Positions 10,300 to 19,818 of a stretch of DNA of 64,000 nt are shown one piece after another. Positions within the stretch are counted from its first letter, which is position 1. Every line of letters begins with the position of its first letter. The notes under the pieces are model-generated. The model ran no database searches, was not told the DNA's origin, and saw nothing but the letters and a program-made list of their open reading frames with translations. Origin of the DNA: Ahaetulla prasina. Its lineage: Eukaryota > Chordata > Lepidosauria > Squamata > Colubridae. Location of the stretch: positions 76,263,551-76,327,550 of the forward strand of contig NC_080546.1 of NCBI RefSeq assembly GCF_028640845.1, read 5' to 3'. Both the position numbers and the translations under genes were made by a program.

Positions 10300-11213
10300 T
10301 TAACGAAGACTTCCTCCTCACAATGGGCCACAGCGGAAGAATTCCCTCGGCGTGGAGTTTGTGGCCGGAATCCTCCCCGCGGCTTGGCCGGTTGGCGGGC
10401 AGGTCCTTGGGTTGGCATGGTGGCCCTGCAGACCCTGGCCAGGTGACCGCGTCTCCCGCAGCGACGGCAAACGGCCGTCCTGAATCTACAGTCATCCCTG
10501 GCATGGTCGCCGCCGCAACCTAGGCATTGGGAGGTCGGGTAATAAGTCATGGGGCCGCTCTGCCGTCTAGGTGTCATGTTAAGGCGACGGACATCCTCGT
10601 CATCCTCTGGGAACCCGTCTGGAACGGAGTCCCCATAATTCACAAACAGTGGCTGTCCACTGCTTGCCGGTCTCATTTGGGCACGCTGGAGCTCAGCGGA
10701 AGACCTCTCTGCCATCTCAGCTGCTTCTGCCTCTTCTACAGCAGACTTGAGGGTTAAATCCCTTCGCGCCAGTAAACGGCGCTGGAGCTTTAAGTCCTTG
10801 AGGCCGTATACAAATTGATCCAGTAACATGTTCTCGAGGGCCTCAAAACCGCAGTGGAGAGCGGCAGCTCGCAGCGAAGCGACAAAGTTGGTGACAGTCT
10901 GTCCCTCCGTTTGCACGCAGCGACGAAAGGCATGTCGCTGGGCAATTTGGCACGGCGCTGGGGCGTAATGTGCCCGCAGTTTCTCTATTAAAGTGTCCCA
11001 GGAGAGATCGGATACCAGTTGTGGAAAAGCAAGGGTACGTGCCATTGAGAAAACGTCGCTGCCGCAAGAACTCAAAAAATATCCAAGCTTCCTGGCCGGG
11101 GGAAGGTCAGATAAATTGTTAGCAAGGAGAAAACATCCGAAACGTTCAACATACACGTCCCACAATTCAGCTGATGGGACGAATGGCGAAAAAATCGGCA
11201 AATTGTTCGCCAT
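10284..11213 (-). CDS. gag: Gypsy Gag nucleocapsid polyprotein, 309 aa
   Basis: Begins MANNLPIF, with the retrotransposon Gag core (capsid-like) over roughly residues 10-170 including a WDTLIEKL-type segment. It ends with two zinc knuckles, CX2CX3HX4C (CLGCGGDHARDDC) and CX2CX4HX4C (CRRCGRRGHLARVC). The same pair occurs in the related element at 24.9-25.1 kb. It packages element RNA and forms the intracellular particle. The stop TAG at 10284-10286 overlaps the start of the pol frame. The ATG at 11211-11213 is the first in frame and lies about 90 bp inside the primer-binding site, as expected. Confidence 0.92.
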   Translation of the reverse strand: MANNLPIFSPFVPSAELWDVYVERFGCFLLANNLSDLPPARKLGYFLSSCGSDVFSMARTLAFPQLVSDLSWDTLIEKLRAHYAPAPCQIAQRHAFRRCVQTEGQTVTNFVASLRAAALHCGFEALENMLLDQFVYGLKDLKLQRRLLARRDLTLKSAVEEAEAAEMAERSSAELQRAQMRPASSGQPLFVNYGDSVPDGFPEDDEDVRRLNMTPRRQSGPMTYYPTSQCLGCGGDHARDDCRFRTAVCRRCGRRGHLARVCRATMPTQGPARQPAKPRGGFRPQTPRRGNSSAVAHCEEEVFVNYAFP

Positions 11214-11302
11214 GAGGAAGCTGTGAGGTGACAGATCCTAACGTGAATGGCACAATAAACCAATTTCGAGCGGCAAAAAAACTCGGGTTGGCGTTCCCAA
11301 AC

Positions 11303-11313
11303 CCTCGTCGCCA
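11303..11313 (-). other. Primer-binding site, tRNA-Ser type
   Basis: On the minus strand TGGCGACGAGG follows the 5' LTR after a single spacer base. It is complementary to the 3' end of tRNA-Ser(GCT) (…CCTCGTCGCCA). The match stops after 11 nt, whereas the related element at 24257 matches over 18. Confidence 0.8.
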
Positions 11314-11314
11314 G

Positions 11315-11598
11315 TATTAAATATTAAGAGGACTTACAGACCGCCAGTTCAAACAGACCTCTCCTTTATTCACGAACAACAGGAAGGGAAAAATACACGG
11401 CTCTAACGGAGCTATAATACACAGAACTGAACTGAATAACCGCTGACAGACTTCAGCACCCTGGCTAGCTAGCTGTCAAAACGCCAGCCAATAGGAACTC
11501 CCTCGGTTTCCCGCTCTTTCGGTTGCCGGCGCTTCAAACACTCTGATTGGTCGTGAGTCATCCTGGCTGCAACCGGTCGTAGGTGCGAGGACACAACA
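11315..11598 (-). repeat. 5' LTR of the young Gypsy element
   Basis: 284 bp, the same as the 3' LTR at 6728-7011 in a base-by-base reading. It carries the element promoter; CCAAT boxes, a TATTATAG stretch and AATAAA are visible on the minus strand. Confidence 0.95.
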
Positions 11599-11780
11599 GA
11601 TAGATATTCCCGATGAATAGTTTCCATGCTGATGGGATTCCCCTGCATGGCATGAAATGGGCCTGTTTCAAAAATAATCGATGACAGTCCATATGACCGT
11701 GTGCCCGTTGCTCTCAGGCAGGTTCACTATAAAGTCCATGGCAATCTCCTCCCATGGACAGATAGTTTTTTTTCCCTTTA
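11599..11780 (-). pseudogene. Older Gypsy integrase remnant, proximal part
   Basis: On the minus strand this encodes the start of an integrase core: a [10 protein letters not shown] segment with the first catalytic aspartate, then [10 protein letters not shown] followed by an in-frame TGA, then sequence leading to the insertion point. The reading continues across the young Gypsy insertion into 6613-6722 once one GATAG copy is ignored. Family resemblance is to chromovirus-type Ty3/Gypsy. Non-functional. Confidence 0.65.
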
Positions 11781-12184
11781 TGCTAGGCCTGCCCTGACAG
11801 GCTCAGAGAACGTCAGCATTGGTCTGCCTTCCAATGCTGCTTTTATCCTGTGCTCCACCACCCCCAATCACCCAGTGGCCACACCCCCTCATCATCCAAC
11901 ATCCATCTTCACTGGCCAGGATCCGACCAGTCCAATGCCCATGCAGATTTTCTCAGCAGCAGCCTGGACCATCTTCGTTTGTAATGGCCTTGGTTGTAAT
12001 GGGATAGCTATTTCAACGCCATCTGCATCAGCTACAAGGCGGTGGCTTGGCTTTCACCAGGAATCAGCTATGAGGCACAGAAGACTCCTGTCTTCTGTGG
12101 TTGCTGGCTGCTGCACCCACCGCTGCTCCTGCCATCGCCCCCATCGCATTGCAACCCACCAGGTCTGGTGAGCCTGTGGACTGG
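11781..12184. other. Unassigned sequence with fortuitous open frames
   Basis: A moderately GC-rich stretch with open frames of 60-156 codons on the plus strand but no recognisable domain; CCACCC and CATC-type runs dominate. It may still be transposon-derived. Confidence 0.4.
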
Positions 12185-12765
12185 GCTTGACAGTGGCATT
12201 TATTATAAGCAAGAAAATTGCTAGAGCAGTGGAATACTTCTTAATTGTCAGTGAGAGTATTATGACCATCAGAATTATTGCCAAGCCCTTCAACATCTCA
12301 GTTGTGAAAGTCTATGACCCAATGATTGCTGCAACAGAGCTTGAAACAGAAGACCAAGAAACAATGCAACAACAAAAAATATTGTTGGTGGCTTTAATGT
12401 GAAAATTACCAAACAAGTGGGGACAGGCATCGCTGGTTGTTTTGGATTAGGTAAGAGGAATAATACAGGCGATCGTTACATAAAATTATTTGGGGGAAAT
12501 GTAAGAGTTCCAATATATGGGGGTGATGATGCAAAATAAAACAATCTGTATAATTTATAAAGGCCAGCATTATGAATGAATCTTGGAAGGTTTCCCCCCC
12601 CCCCCGTTATAACTATGCCAAGTATATTTTAATCATTATGATTGATGTGAAGAGTGCTCCTAAGAGGAACTAGAGAAGGATACTGGGAATATATGACAAT
12701 ACTTCCAACAAGTCATCCAAGGTGTGAATGTCATTCCAGGGGCCCAACTAGAGCAAGCAGACACC
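12185..12765 (+). pseudogene. Decayed RTE/Bov-B-type LINE, endonuclease part
   Basis: At 12190-12350 the plus strand encodes a run ending in AKPFNISVVKVYDP, matching the apurinic-type endonuclease of RTE/Bov-B LINEs (the family pattern being KPFNITVIQVYAPT followed by an acidic stretch). After a frame change, 12385-12480 continues with the next block (FNVKI...GTGIAGCFGLGK). Many frame breaks. It is interrupted on its right by the MITE at 12770-13022. Confidence 0.6.
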
Positions 12766-12769
12766 TACT

Positions 12770-13022
12770 GTATTTTTTGGAGTATAAGACACACCTTTTT
12801 TTCCCCCAAAAAAGAGGGTAAAAATCTGGGTGTGTCTTATACTCCGAATGTAGCTCCACCCAGCTTCTCAAACCAAGGTTTCAGATGCTGAAAAAAACAT
12901 CAGAAAGGAAGCTTCAGAAAAGAAGCCCCCAAACAGAGCTTCAGAGGCTTTTTTTCTAACACTGTTTTAGAGGCTTTCCTCCCCAAAAACTAAGGTGCGT
13001 CTTATACTCCAGAAAATACGGT
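12770..13022. mobile_element. MITE with GGAGTATAAGAC-type inverted repeats
   Basis: Left end GTATTTTTTGGAGTATAAGA and right end (reverse complement) GTATTTTCTGGAGTATAAGA are near-perfect inverted repeats; a second internal inverted copy lies at 12825-12846. The interior includes purine-rich GCTTCAGAAAAGAAGCC-type sequence also seen at 60-123. No transposase. Confidence 0.75.
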
Positions 13023-13639
13023 ATATTGGGCAACAGAAAGATTGCAGAGACATGCAATCACTTAAGACATTGGTATTAATTCATTCTGCGCTGGAGAAGT
13101 CGGTGGCAAACCACCTCTGTATTTTTATCAACAAAGGCACATGGATAGAAAGAATAAAATGATTGATGACAGAGTGCAGATGATGAGTCTCTCTACTTGG
13201 ATGGTACTCAACATACTACTGAAAAAAGCTGAAGACTTTTCAGAATACTAGTGATGTTTATGACACGGGTAGATAAAAGTTTTGGCACAGATAGTATTTG
13301 ATGTTGTCATGCAGACAAAAAAAATCGGAAGCTCTAAAACCCATGGGAATATGGAAAGTAAGAAATAGGAACATAAAAGAACAGTAGCTGAAAGATGAAA
13401 GTTTTGCAGGCTGACTACCTAGGCAACAGCAAATTGAAATGAATTGAATTCAACAATTTCAGTCAGAAAACCATACTGTTTGCTACATGTAAAGGCACTG
13501 CTGGTATAGCAAGATTATAGAACATTACTTGAATACTGTAAATAACCAAATAATGTCAGTTGGACTTTCTGGACCCCTCTTTAATATGATCCAGTTTTAT
13601 ACTTCAACCACAGTTGCAGAAGAAAAATAGTTTAATGGT

Positions 13640-13980
13640 CAAGTTCAATTAAGATTAAATTTGAAAAAAAAAATGAACATAGTTTTAAAACTTGAAGAAA
13701 AAAACCAATAACTTATGCTTTGCTACTGATGCTACTCTGATCTCTGAAAATGCAAATGATTTTTTTAGAAGGTCTAGTAATGAAAGTCAAGGAGCACACT
13801 GAAAAATAAAAATGGGACTATGATTAAATGTAAAGATGACCAAACTAATGATGACTGCTACAGAAACCAGCCTGAGAAATGTCAGTGAAGAGACTGAATT
13901 CTGAAAGGAGATGGAATCTAAGTGCTGGTGGAGGATCAAATGTGAGAGGTCTATCATTAGTAACTTTAAAAACACTATGT
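13640..13980 (+). pseudogene. Decayed RTE/Bov-B-type LINE, reverse transcriptase part
   Basis: Across frame changes the plus strand retains ATDATLISENAN (around the catalytic YADD block, where the second aspartate is lost) and LNVKMTKLMMTATETS (family pattern LKLNxKKTKIM). 13023-13639 lies between the two recognised parts and probably belongs to the same LINE, but I cannot recognise a domain in it. Confidence 0.5.
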
Positions 13981-14116
13981 AAAGTGTTTGGTATGAATAA
14001 AATAATATTGAACTGAACTTTAGAGATACAATTTAAATCTCTTGTTTAACCTTGAAACTCACCATAGATTAATCTGAACCATTTACTGTTATTACTGAAA
14101 GTTGGCAAACTCATAG

Positions 14117-14304
14117 TGTTAAGTCTGGGCAATGATGAGACAGGAGACCACGTGAATGACAACAGCTCTTTGGTTTATTGTAAGAACCCAGCAAAAGCAC
14201 TAGGCAAACCTCTCTCTTTATATAATATTTTGGCTGAGGCACCAGCCAATCAGGAACGTGTATTTTCCCGCCCAAATTTCCCTCCAATATTCAAATACAT
14301 TACA
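14117..14304 (-). mobile_element. Solo LTR of a Mag-like Gypsy element
   Basis: 188 bp. On the minus strand it begins TGTAATGTAT and ends CCAGACTTAACA. It is homologous to the 5' LTR at 24078-24255: shared GGCGGGAAA, CTGATTGG, TATAAAGAGAGG-type promoter, and GTCTCCTG near the end. The flanks CATAG (14112-14116) and CACAG (14305-14309) look like a target duplication with one substitution. There is no internal region, so it is a recombination-derived solo LTR. Confidence 0.8.
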
Positions 14305-15439
14305 CACAGAGTTGTCAAAATGGAAAAACCTCTAAAAGAACAGCACACCAAAGTCCAAAAACAGTGACAGCAATGTTACTCCATCGTGTTAATTAACACA
14401 GTATTTGGTTTTAGACTCTTCTGATTCACGTAGGGATGTGTGGAAGGCACTTGTCTGTATCCATGACAGTGTCACATTTAGTCAATTCCTCATCATTCTG
14501 TGAATTCCAGAAGAGAAAAGAAAAATCAAGTACAATGTATTTGTATTTTGCATATTAGAATTGTCCTGATATTTCTGTATTACGTTCATCCTTCACACTG
14601 TCCATTCCAGTTTATAAACAAAGCTTATTCATGTGCACTGGTCAGAGGGGAAGAAAGTAGTTGTTGTTTTTTCTTCACATCCTTTCATATGATATCTCTG
14701 GAGATTGAAGGCAGAGGAGATTATTTTCTTGCAGCATTATAACTAGAAGTTAACTCATATAAGTGTGCATTGTGCAGAATATACCAAGGTGATGCATTGT
14801 CCCAGCTGCTGTTCTGCATAGGCTTAAACTCCCTCAGCCGGATAATCACAGGATGGATACAAGTACAAGAATGCAACTACCATCAGCCACCTCTTGTATA
14901 TGGATGAATTCACGTTGCATGCTACAAATAGAAAAGTAAAATAAGAAACTTAATTTTATGTTTGCATGGAAATACGTCCAAAGAGTTTTAATAGTTACAT
15001 ACTAATATTGTTGATTGTAAGTGAAAATCCATTTATTAAATTATAATGCGGAAAAATGAAAGACATCTTGTAAAAACAAAAATGATTACATATTTAATTA
15101 AAACATGAGATTATTGTTTCAGTAAAATATTGTTTCAAAGCACATCTTATAACTGAATAAAAAGAATTACTGTGTGTCACAAAGAGAGAACAAAGACACA
15201 CACACCATACATAAACTACTGAAATTTAAGAAATGTCTATGTCAAATGAATTTCATTTCGACTGAATGAGTTAAAGTTATATGACTAGTTAGATGCAGCA
15301 TTAGTCCCACCTCACTTAAAAACATTATTTGTTCCTTTCTATATGCTACATAGCGATTAAAATTATTCAACCACTGATTTATTGGACATTATGAAGCCGC
15401 ACAGTGATGGGTATATTATATGAAAGCTGAATGAAAAGC
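14305..15439. other. AT-rich DNA without recognisable gene
   Basis: No transposon family or conserved reading frame recognised. The open frame at 14500-14742 has no identifiable motif. Confidence 0.5.
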
Positions 15440-15981
15440 AATGCCTCAAATGATATAAACCACCAACAGATGGCAGTGTTGATATGTTTGAGGATCTGAC
15501 ATATTCTTTAGCATCTGTTCTTTAGTTTTAGTTGATAGGAAGTTGCTACCAGAAAAAGTGGTGGTGCTATTTTTTTGTGAAGCCTTCATTCAGTATTTGT
15601 CAGTGTGCTTTGATCAACTCACCATGATTAAATTTCTGACTGCTGAAGAGTCCATCCAATTGAAATTCATGGCTGAATGCAGGTTGTTTATGGTGATAGC
15701 TATTGACGTGGCAAATATGTATTACTGGGCTGAAATGTGTAGACACTGAAGTAGGAAATGCTGATCTGTACAATCAATAATCATATGGATGACCTGTAAC
15801 AGCAAATGCTGATTTTTCATGCAAGACTTAATAATTAATTATAACATAATTAATTAACTAATGATAATTAAGGGTAATTGTCAAACCACTCAAGGAGAAA
15901 TTGTTGTCAAGCTTAGTATTTCACAAGAATATTTAGGTCGTATCATTGATGGAAGGCTGTTATAAGATGGAACCCTTGCAT

Positions 15982-16177
15982 CAGTAGCGGGTTTCACTTA
16001 CCTTTGCTACTGGCTTGCAAATTTGAGCGTGCATGTCTGCACTCTCGTTTCACTTGCACGTGCCACATCTGTGCATGTGTAGAGCATCTGTTGTGACATC
16101 TGGGCAAGTGGGTGGAGCCATCTGCTGCCGCTACCAGTTCGGATGAACCGGGTAGAACCGGTAGAAACCCACCACTG
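15982..16177. mobile_element. hAT-like MITE of the CAGTGGTGGG family, perfect 8-bp TSD
   Basis: Ends CAGTAGCGGGTTTCA and GAAACCCACCACTG are inverted repeats. Flanks are perfect 8-bp direct repeats CCTTGCAT (15974-15981 and 16178-16185), the hAT signature. The interior has a GAACCGG(T)-type motif near the right end, as in other copies. It is inserted in the mariner fossil. Confidence 0.85.
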
Positions 16178-16404
16178 CCTTGCATGGTGATGGCAAAGTA
16201 AAAGATTCAAGTGTTGGATTTTGTTAACAATTATCGACATACTACAGGAATTAAAGAGAAATTTCTTCACAGAATTGTTACTATCAGTGAAAAAATGTGC
16301 CCATCATTATGATTCAGAAAAGGAACGCTACCCAGTGGAATATTTTCATTAAGTTTCATCTGTAGAAAAAGGTAGCAGAACTCAAGCTTCTGTTGCAAAA
16401 CATA

Positions 16405-16555
16405 TTATTAAGTGTTGTACCTTAGAATTCTTGATGAAGTATCTTTTCTTTTATGTACACTGAGAGCATATGCACCAAGAAAAATTCCTTGTGTGTCCAA
16501 TCACACTTGGCCAATAAAAAAATTCTATACTCTATTCTATATAATTCTATATGTT
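16405..16555 (+). mobile_element. Snake1-type LINE 3' end, plus orientation
   Basis: Contains the conserved 3'UTR (TTTTATGTACACTGAGAGCA, CACTTGGCCAATAAA) and ends in a short, degenerate ATTCT tail (16525-16555). Severely 5'-truncated, inserted in the mariner fossil. Confidence 0.8.
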
Positions 16556-16960
16556 TGTAGTTTTTTTATGACTGCAGATGAGTCATGAGTTTTTCATGAG
16601 TCACATGAGTGTTTCTGAATGACCTCAGAGAACTGCATTGCAACACTAATTGCAAATCTGAAACAGTGGCTAAACAGAGTTTGAAAGCACAAGAAGGACA
16701 TTGACTGCAATATGGTAACCCAGGATTTCATATCTCATGAGGTCTCTAAGAGGTAATTGCCACATTGGATGTCACCATACAGTCCAGGTTTTGTGCCATA
16801 CATCTTCCACCTTTGAAGGAATGTGTTTCCATGGCCATTGACTGGACACAAATGAAGAAGTGGATATTATTGTCAAGACAAAGCTGAAGAGGAAAAAAAA
16901 GTGGAGTTTTGTGATGGCTTGAAGAAGCTTGCCCATCATGGGTAGAAATGTGCACAGGAT

Positions 16961-17075
16961 CAGGGGTCTCCAACCTTGGTCCCTTTAAGACTTGTGGACT
17001 TCAACTCCCAGAGTTCCTCGGGACTCTGGGAGTTGAAGTCCACAAGTCTTAAAGGGACCAAATTGGAGACCCCTG
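16961..17075. mobile_element. Palindromic hAT-type MITE
   Basis: The two halves are nearly exact inverted copies (CAGGGGTCTCCAACCTTGGT... against ...TTGGAGACCCCTG, with GACTTCAACTCCCAGAGT at the centre), so the whole 115 bp can fold into one hairpin. The 8-bp flanks CACAGGAT (16953-16960) and TACTGGAT (17076-17083) agree at 6 of 8. Related, less symmetric copy: 51039-51147. Confidence 0.85.
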
Positions 17076-17083
17076 TACTGGAT

Positions 17084-17540
17084 GGTAGTTTTTATAAGGA
17101 AAAAAAAATACAAATTACAAAAGAGCTCATTTTAATAATTCTTAAAATTTCTTATGTCACTTATTAAAATATCTTTATTTACACTGAATTTATGAAGACA
17201 TTACATTTTATTCAGCTGTCAGGTATGATATAGATATTATCTAGAGTGCAGTGAAACTTCGAGAAGACTATATCTATTAATGTGCCAAAACCTTCCTATT
17301 TTCATTCTCTATGAACTCACTGCTTGGAAAGCTCATTTGTAGACACGTATACAATTCTTCTCTAACAGCTAGGTGCTGACAGCAGAGAAGCAAACAGAAA
17401 TACACACACTCCTGAAGAACGGGGCGGTGGGGGGGGGAGATTTCTAGACTTTTAGCATAGACAGCCAAGAGTTATATTCTGGCATATATTCTGGCATGTT
17501 TGAATCAGTTTTTTAAGGGTTGTTTTAATTATTGAGTATG
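17084..17540. other. AT-rich DNA without recognisable gene
   Basis: Nothing recognised apart from a G-rich run (GGTGGGGGGGGAG) near 17425. Confidence 0.5.
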
Positions 17541-17544
17541 TTTG

Positions 17545-17615
17545 GTTGTATTTTATTTGCCTGTTCACCGCCCTGAGTCCTTCGGGAGAAGGGCGGTATA
17601 CAAATTAAAACATCA

Positions 17616-17708
<93 letters not shown>
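17545..17708 (+). repeat. L2-like LINE/SINE 3' tail with (ATT)n array
   Basis: 17565-17611 carries the conserved 3' hairpin CTTCGGGAGAAGGGCGGTAT, also found at the 3' ends of the L2-like LINEs at 21435 and 31206. It is followed by about 30 ATT repeats (17612-17708). Open frames here (poly-Y or poly-N) are artefacts. Confidence 0.8.
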
Positions 17709-17709
<1 letters not shown>

Positions 17710-17791
17710 AAACACAATAAAAATACAATGAGGTATAACATCTTTTCAAGTTGATAATACGTACAGTCTTTTTGGTAATGGAATGGGACCA

Positions 17792-18104
17792 GGGGTGGGA
17801 TTCAGCTGGTTCAGGCCGGTTCAGGTGAACCGGTTGTTAAATTGCTTGCTGGCCCCACCCCTCCCTACCTTGCCCCTTCCAGGAGTCCCCAAGCACCCCA
17901 TTTTGGTTCCCAGGTAAGTGCAAGGAGCCCTACTAGGCCCAAAATGGGATGCAGGGAGGTTTGGCACCACCCCGCCGGCCCATTTTTGCTCCCAGGAGGC
18001 TGCAGGGAGACTGAGTGCTGCCTGTCAAAACACCCCTGGCTATGCACACTCAGCTGATCATTAGGGCAGAGACCCGGTTGTTAAATTATTTGAATCCCAC
18101 CACT
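17792..18104. mobile_element. hAT-like MITE of the CAGTGGTGGG family
   Basis: Ends CAGGGGTGGGATTCAG and TTGAATCCCACCACTG. The interior holds CCGGTTGTTAAATT near both ends and a GC-rich centre. Flanking 8-mers agree poorly, so the target duplication is eroded. Confidence 0.75.
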
Positions 18105-18288
18105 GACTGTAACCTCTAACAAAAGCTCCTACTGAATTCAGTTTCCAACTATACTATTTGTGGGACTAAAAAATAAGAATAGACTAAGAAATAGGAACGG
18201 AATAGTTCCTAGCCCTTACAGTATATACATTCTCCCTCCTATTTAAGACAACATGGCTTACTGAAAGCCAGTGTATTTAAGAAAGTGA

Positions 18289-18529
18289 TAGAATAGAATA
18301 GAATAGAATAGAATAGAATAGAATAGAATAGAATAGAATAGAATAGAATAGAATAGAATAGAATAGAATAGAATAGAATAGAATTTTTTATTGGCCAAGT
18401 GTCACTGGACACACAAGGAATTTGTCTTGGTGCAAATGCTCTCAGTGTACATAAAAGAAAAGATACCTTCATCAAGGTATAACATTTACAACACTTAACG
18501 ATAGTCATAGGCTACAAATAAGCAATCAG
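18289..18529 (-). mobile_element. Snake1-type LINE, 3' half with (AATAG)n tail
   Basis: The tail is about 19 AATAG units (18289-18385), then the conserved 3'UTR. The element continues at 19440-19818 beyond an L1 insertion. Confidence 0.85.
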
Positions 18530-19439
18530 ATTCAGAAATAGATTCTGAAAGGGACTTGGTAAAGGACTGTATGATAAAGTGGGCACAAAATTTTCAGGAG
18601 CCAATATTATTGGAAACTTGGGAAAAAATTTGGGTTAGAAATGTTAAATTCACGCAGGCACAGAATCTGAGGGAAAATTTTTATAAAATGTTTTATAGAT
18701 GGCACTTAGATCCTAAGAAATTATCGTGTATGTACCCAGATATGCAAGCAAAATGTTGGAGATGTAATTGTGATGATGCTACATATTTTCATATTTGGTG
18801 GACTTGTAAGGATATAAAGGCCTTTTGGATAAAAATTTGGTGGATTTTACAAAATGTTTTGAAAAAGAAGATAAAGTTCCTGCGGCAATTTTTTTTGGGA
18901 ATTATTACGGACTGTACAGTAATTGAGACTAAATTGATTTTAAATTTAATAACAGCAGCAAGATTACTAATATGACAATACTGGAAGAAAAAAGAAGTAC
19001 CTACAATAGAAGAATGGATATTGAAAGTTGCCAATTTGGCTGAGATGGCAAAGATATCAGCCTTTTTGAAAGATAACACGCAAGAAAGATACTTAAAGGA
19101 ATGGAAAAAATGGATTGACTATATTCAAAGTAGATATCAGACTAAGAGTTATCAGACTGTTTTTGAATGATTATGATGTATTATTTTTTATTGTTTTCGG
19201 GGGAAGTTAGGAATTGATGATTGTAGGGGTATAATTAAGTTGGGACGAAAATTTTTTAGCATATGTTTGTTTTATTTTTAACTATACCTTGTGCTCGTTC
19301 CGGGAAGTCGGGGGGGAGGGTTGTGAAGGGAGGGGAGGGAGGGGAAAGGGGAAAAATTTTCTGTAAAACTTTTTGAATTAAAAAAAAAAAAGATAAATTC
19401 ACAAATACACCAAACGCAAAAAAACAAAAAAAACAAAAA
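18530..19439 (+). mobile_element. 5'-truncated L1 LINE with 16-bp target duplication
   Basis: Flanked by identical 16-bp repeats ACAAATAAGCAATCAG (18514-18529 and 19440-19455). It has the end of ORF2, a G-rich 3'UTR tract at 19305-19345 and an A-rich tail (19380-19439). This is the full signature of target-primed reverse transcription. It sits inside the Snake1 3'UTR and is therefore younger than it. Confidence 0.9.
18556..19170 (+). pseudogene. L1 ORF2 C-terminal remnant
   Basis: The frame contains the cysteine-rich C-terminal block of L1 ORF2p (CWRCNCDDATYFHIWWTC), then continues through AARLLI, an in-frame TGA at 18973-18975, and reads on without a further stop to TVFE and TGA at 19168-19170. 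The reverse transcriptase and endonuclease domains are missing because of 5' truncation. A single premature stop suggests a relatively young copy. Confidence 0.85.
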
Positions 19440-19818
19440 ACAAATAAGCAATCAGGAACAATCAATATCAATATAAATCGTAAGGATTACCAGCAACAAA
19501 GTTACAGTCATACAGTCATAAGTGGAAAGAGATTGATGATGGGAACGATGAGAAGATTAAAAGTAGTACAGATTTAGTAAATTGTTTGACAATGTGTAGG
19601 GAATTATTTGTTTAGCAGAGTGATGGCCTTCGGGGAAAAACTGTTCTCGTGTCTTGTTATTCTGGTGTGCAGTGCTCTATAGTGTCGTTTTGAGGGTAGG
19701 AGTTGAAACAGTTTACGTCCAGGATGTGAGGGGGTCTGTAAATATTTTCACAGCCCACTTTTTGATTCGTGCAGTATACAGGTACTCAGTGGAAGGCAGG
19801 TTGATAGCCTTCTACATG
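19440..19818 (-). mobile_element. Snake1-type LINE, upstream half split by L1
   Basis: Continues 18289-18529 with the order seen in the uninterrupted copy at 3553-4150: ATCAATATAAATCGTAAGGA, then GTTTAGCAGAGTGATGGCCT, then GTTTACGTCCAGGATG. Confidence 0.85.

Larger units (their letters stand above)
6728..11598 (-). mobile_element. Young Mag-like Ty3/Gypsy LTR retrotransposon, nearly intact
   Basis: A 4871-bp element on the minus strand. Order from its 5' end (right) is LTR (11315-11598), primer-binding site, gag (10284-11213), pol (protease, reverse transcriptase, RNase H, integrase; 7069-10299), polypurine tract, LTR (6728-7011). I see no difference between the two 284-bp LTRs. The 5-bp target duplication GATAG lies at 6723-6727 and 11599-11603. 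These features indicate a recent insertion. It interrupts an older Gypsy integrase fragment. No env-like frame is present. The clade call rests on the serine-tRNA-type primer site and the pair of Gag zinc knuckles. Confidence 0.93.
15440..16955 (+). pseudogene. Mariner-family transposase fossil
   Basis: Several blocks of a mariner (Tc1/mariner superfamily, D34D) transposase follow in order on the plus strand. They are MIKFLTAEES at 15620 (N-terminal helix-turn-helix), PVTANADF near 15795, LSISQE near 15920, FLHRIVT near 16262, then LPHWMSPYSPGFVPYIFH near 16760 and a WLEEACPSW-like end near 16920. In the family the last core motif is PYSPDLAPSDF; here both aspartates are lost (PYSPGFVPYIF), so the enzyme is dead. 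Frames change repeatedly. The copy is split by an hAT-like MITE (15982-16177) and a Snake1 LINE end (16405-16555), so it predates both. Confidence 0.7.

Noticed and set aside
17525..17754. Poly-Asn and poly-Tyr open frames
   Set aside because: Translation of the (ATT)n microsatellite.
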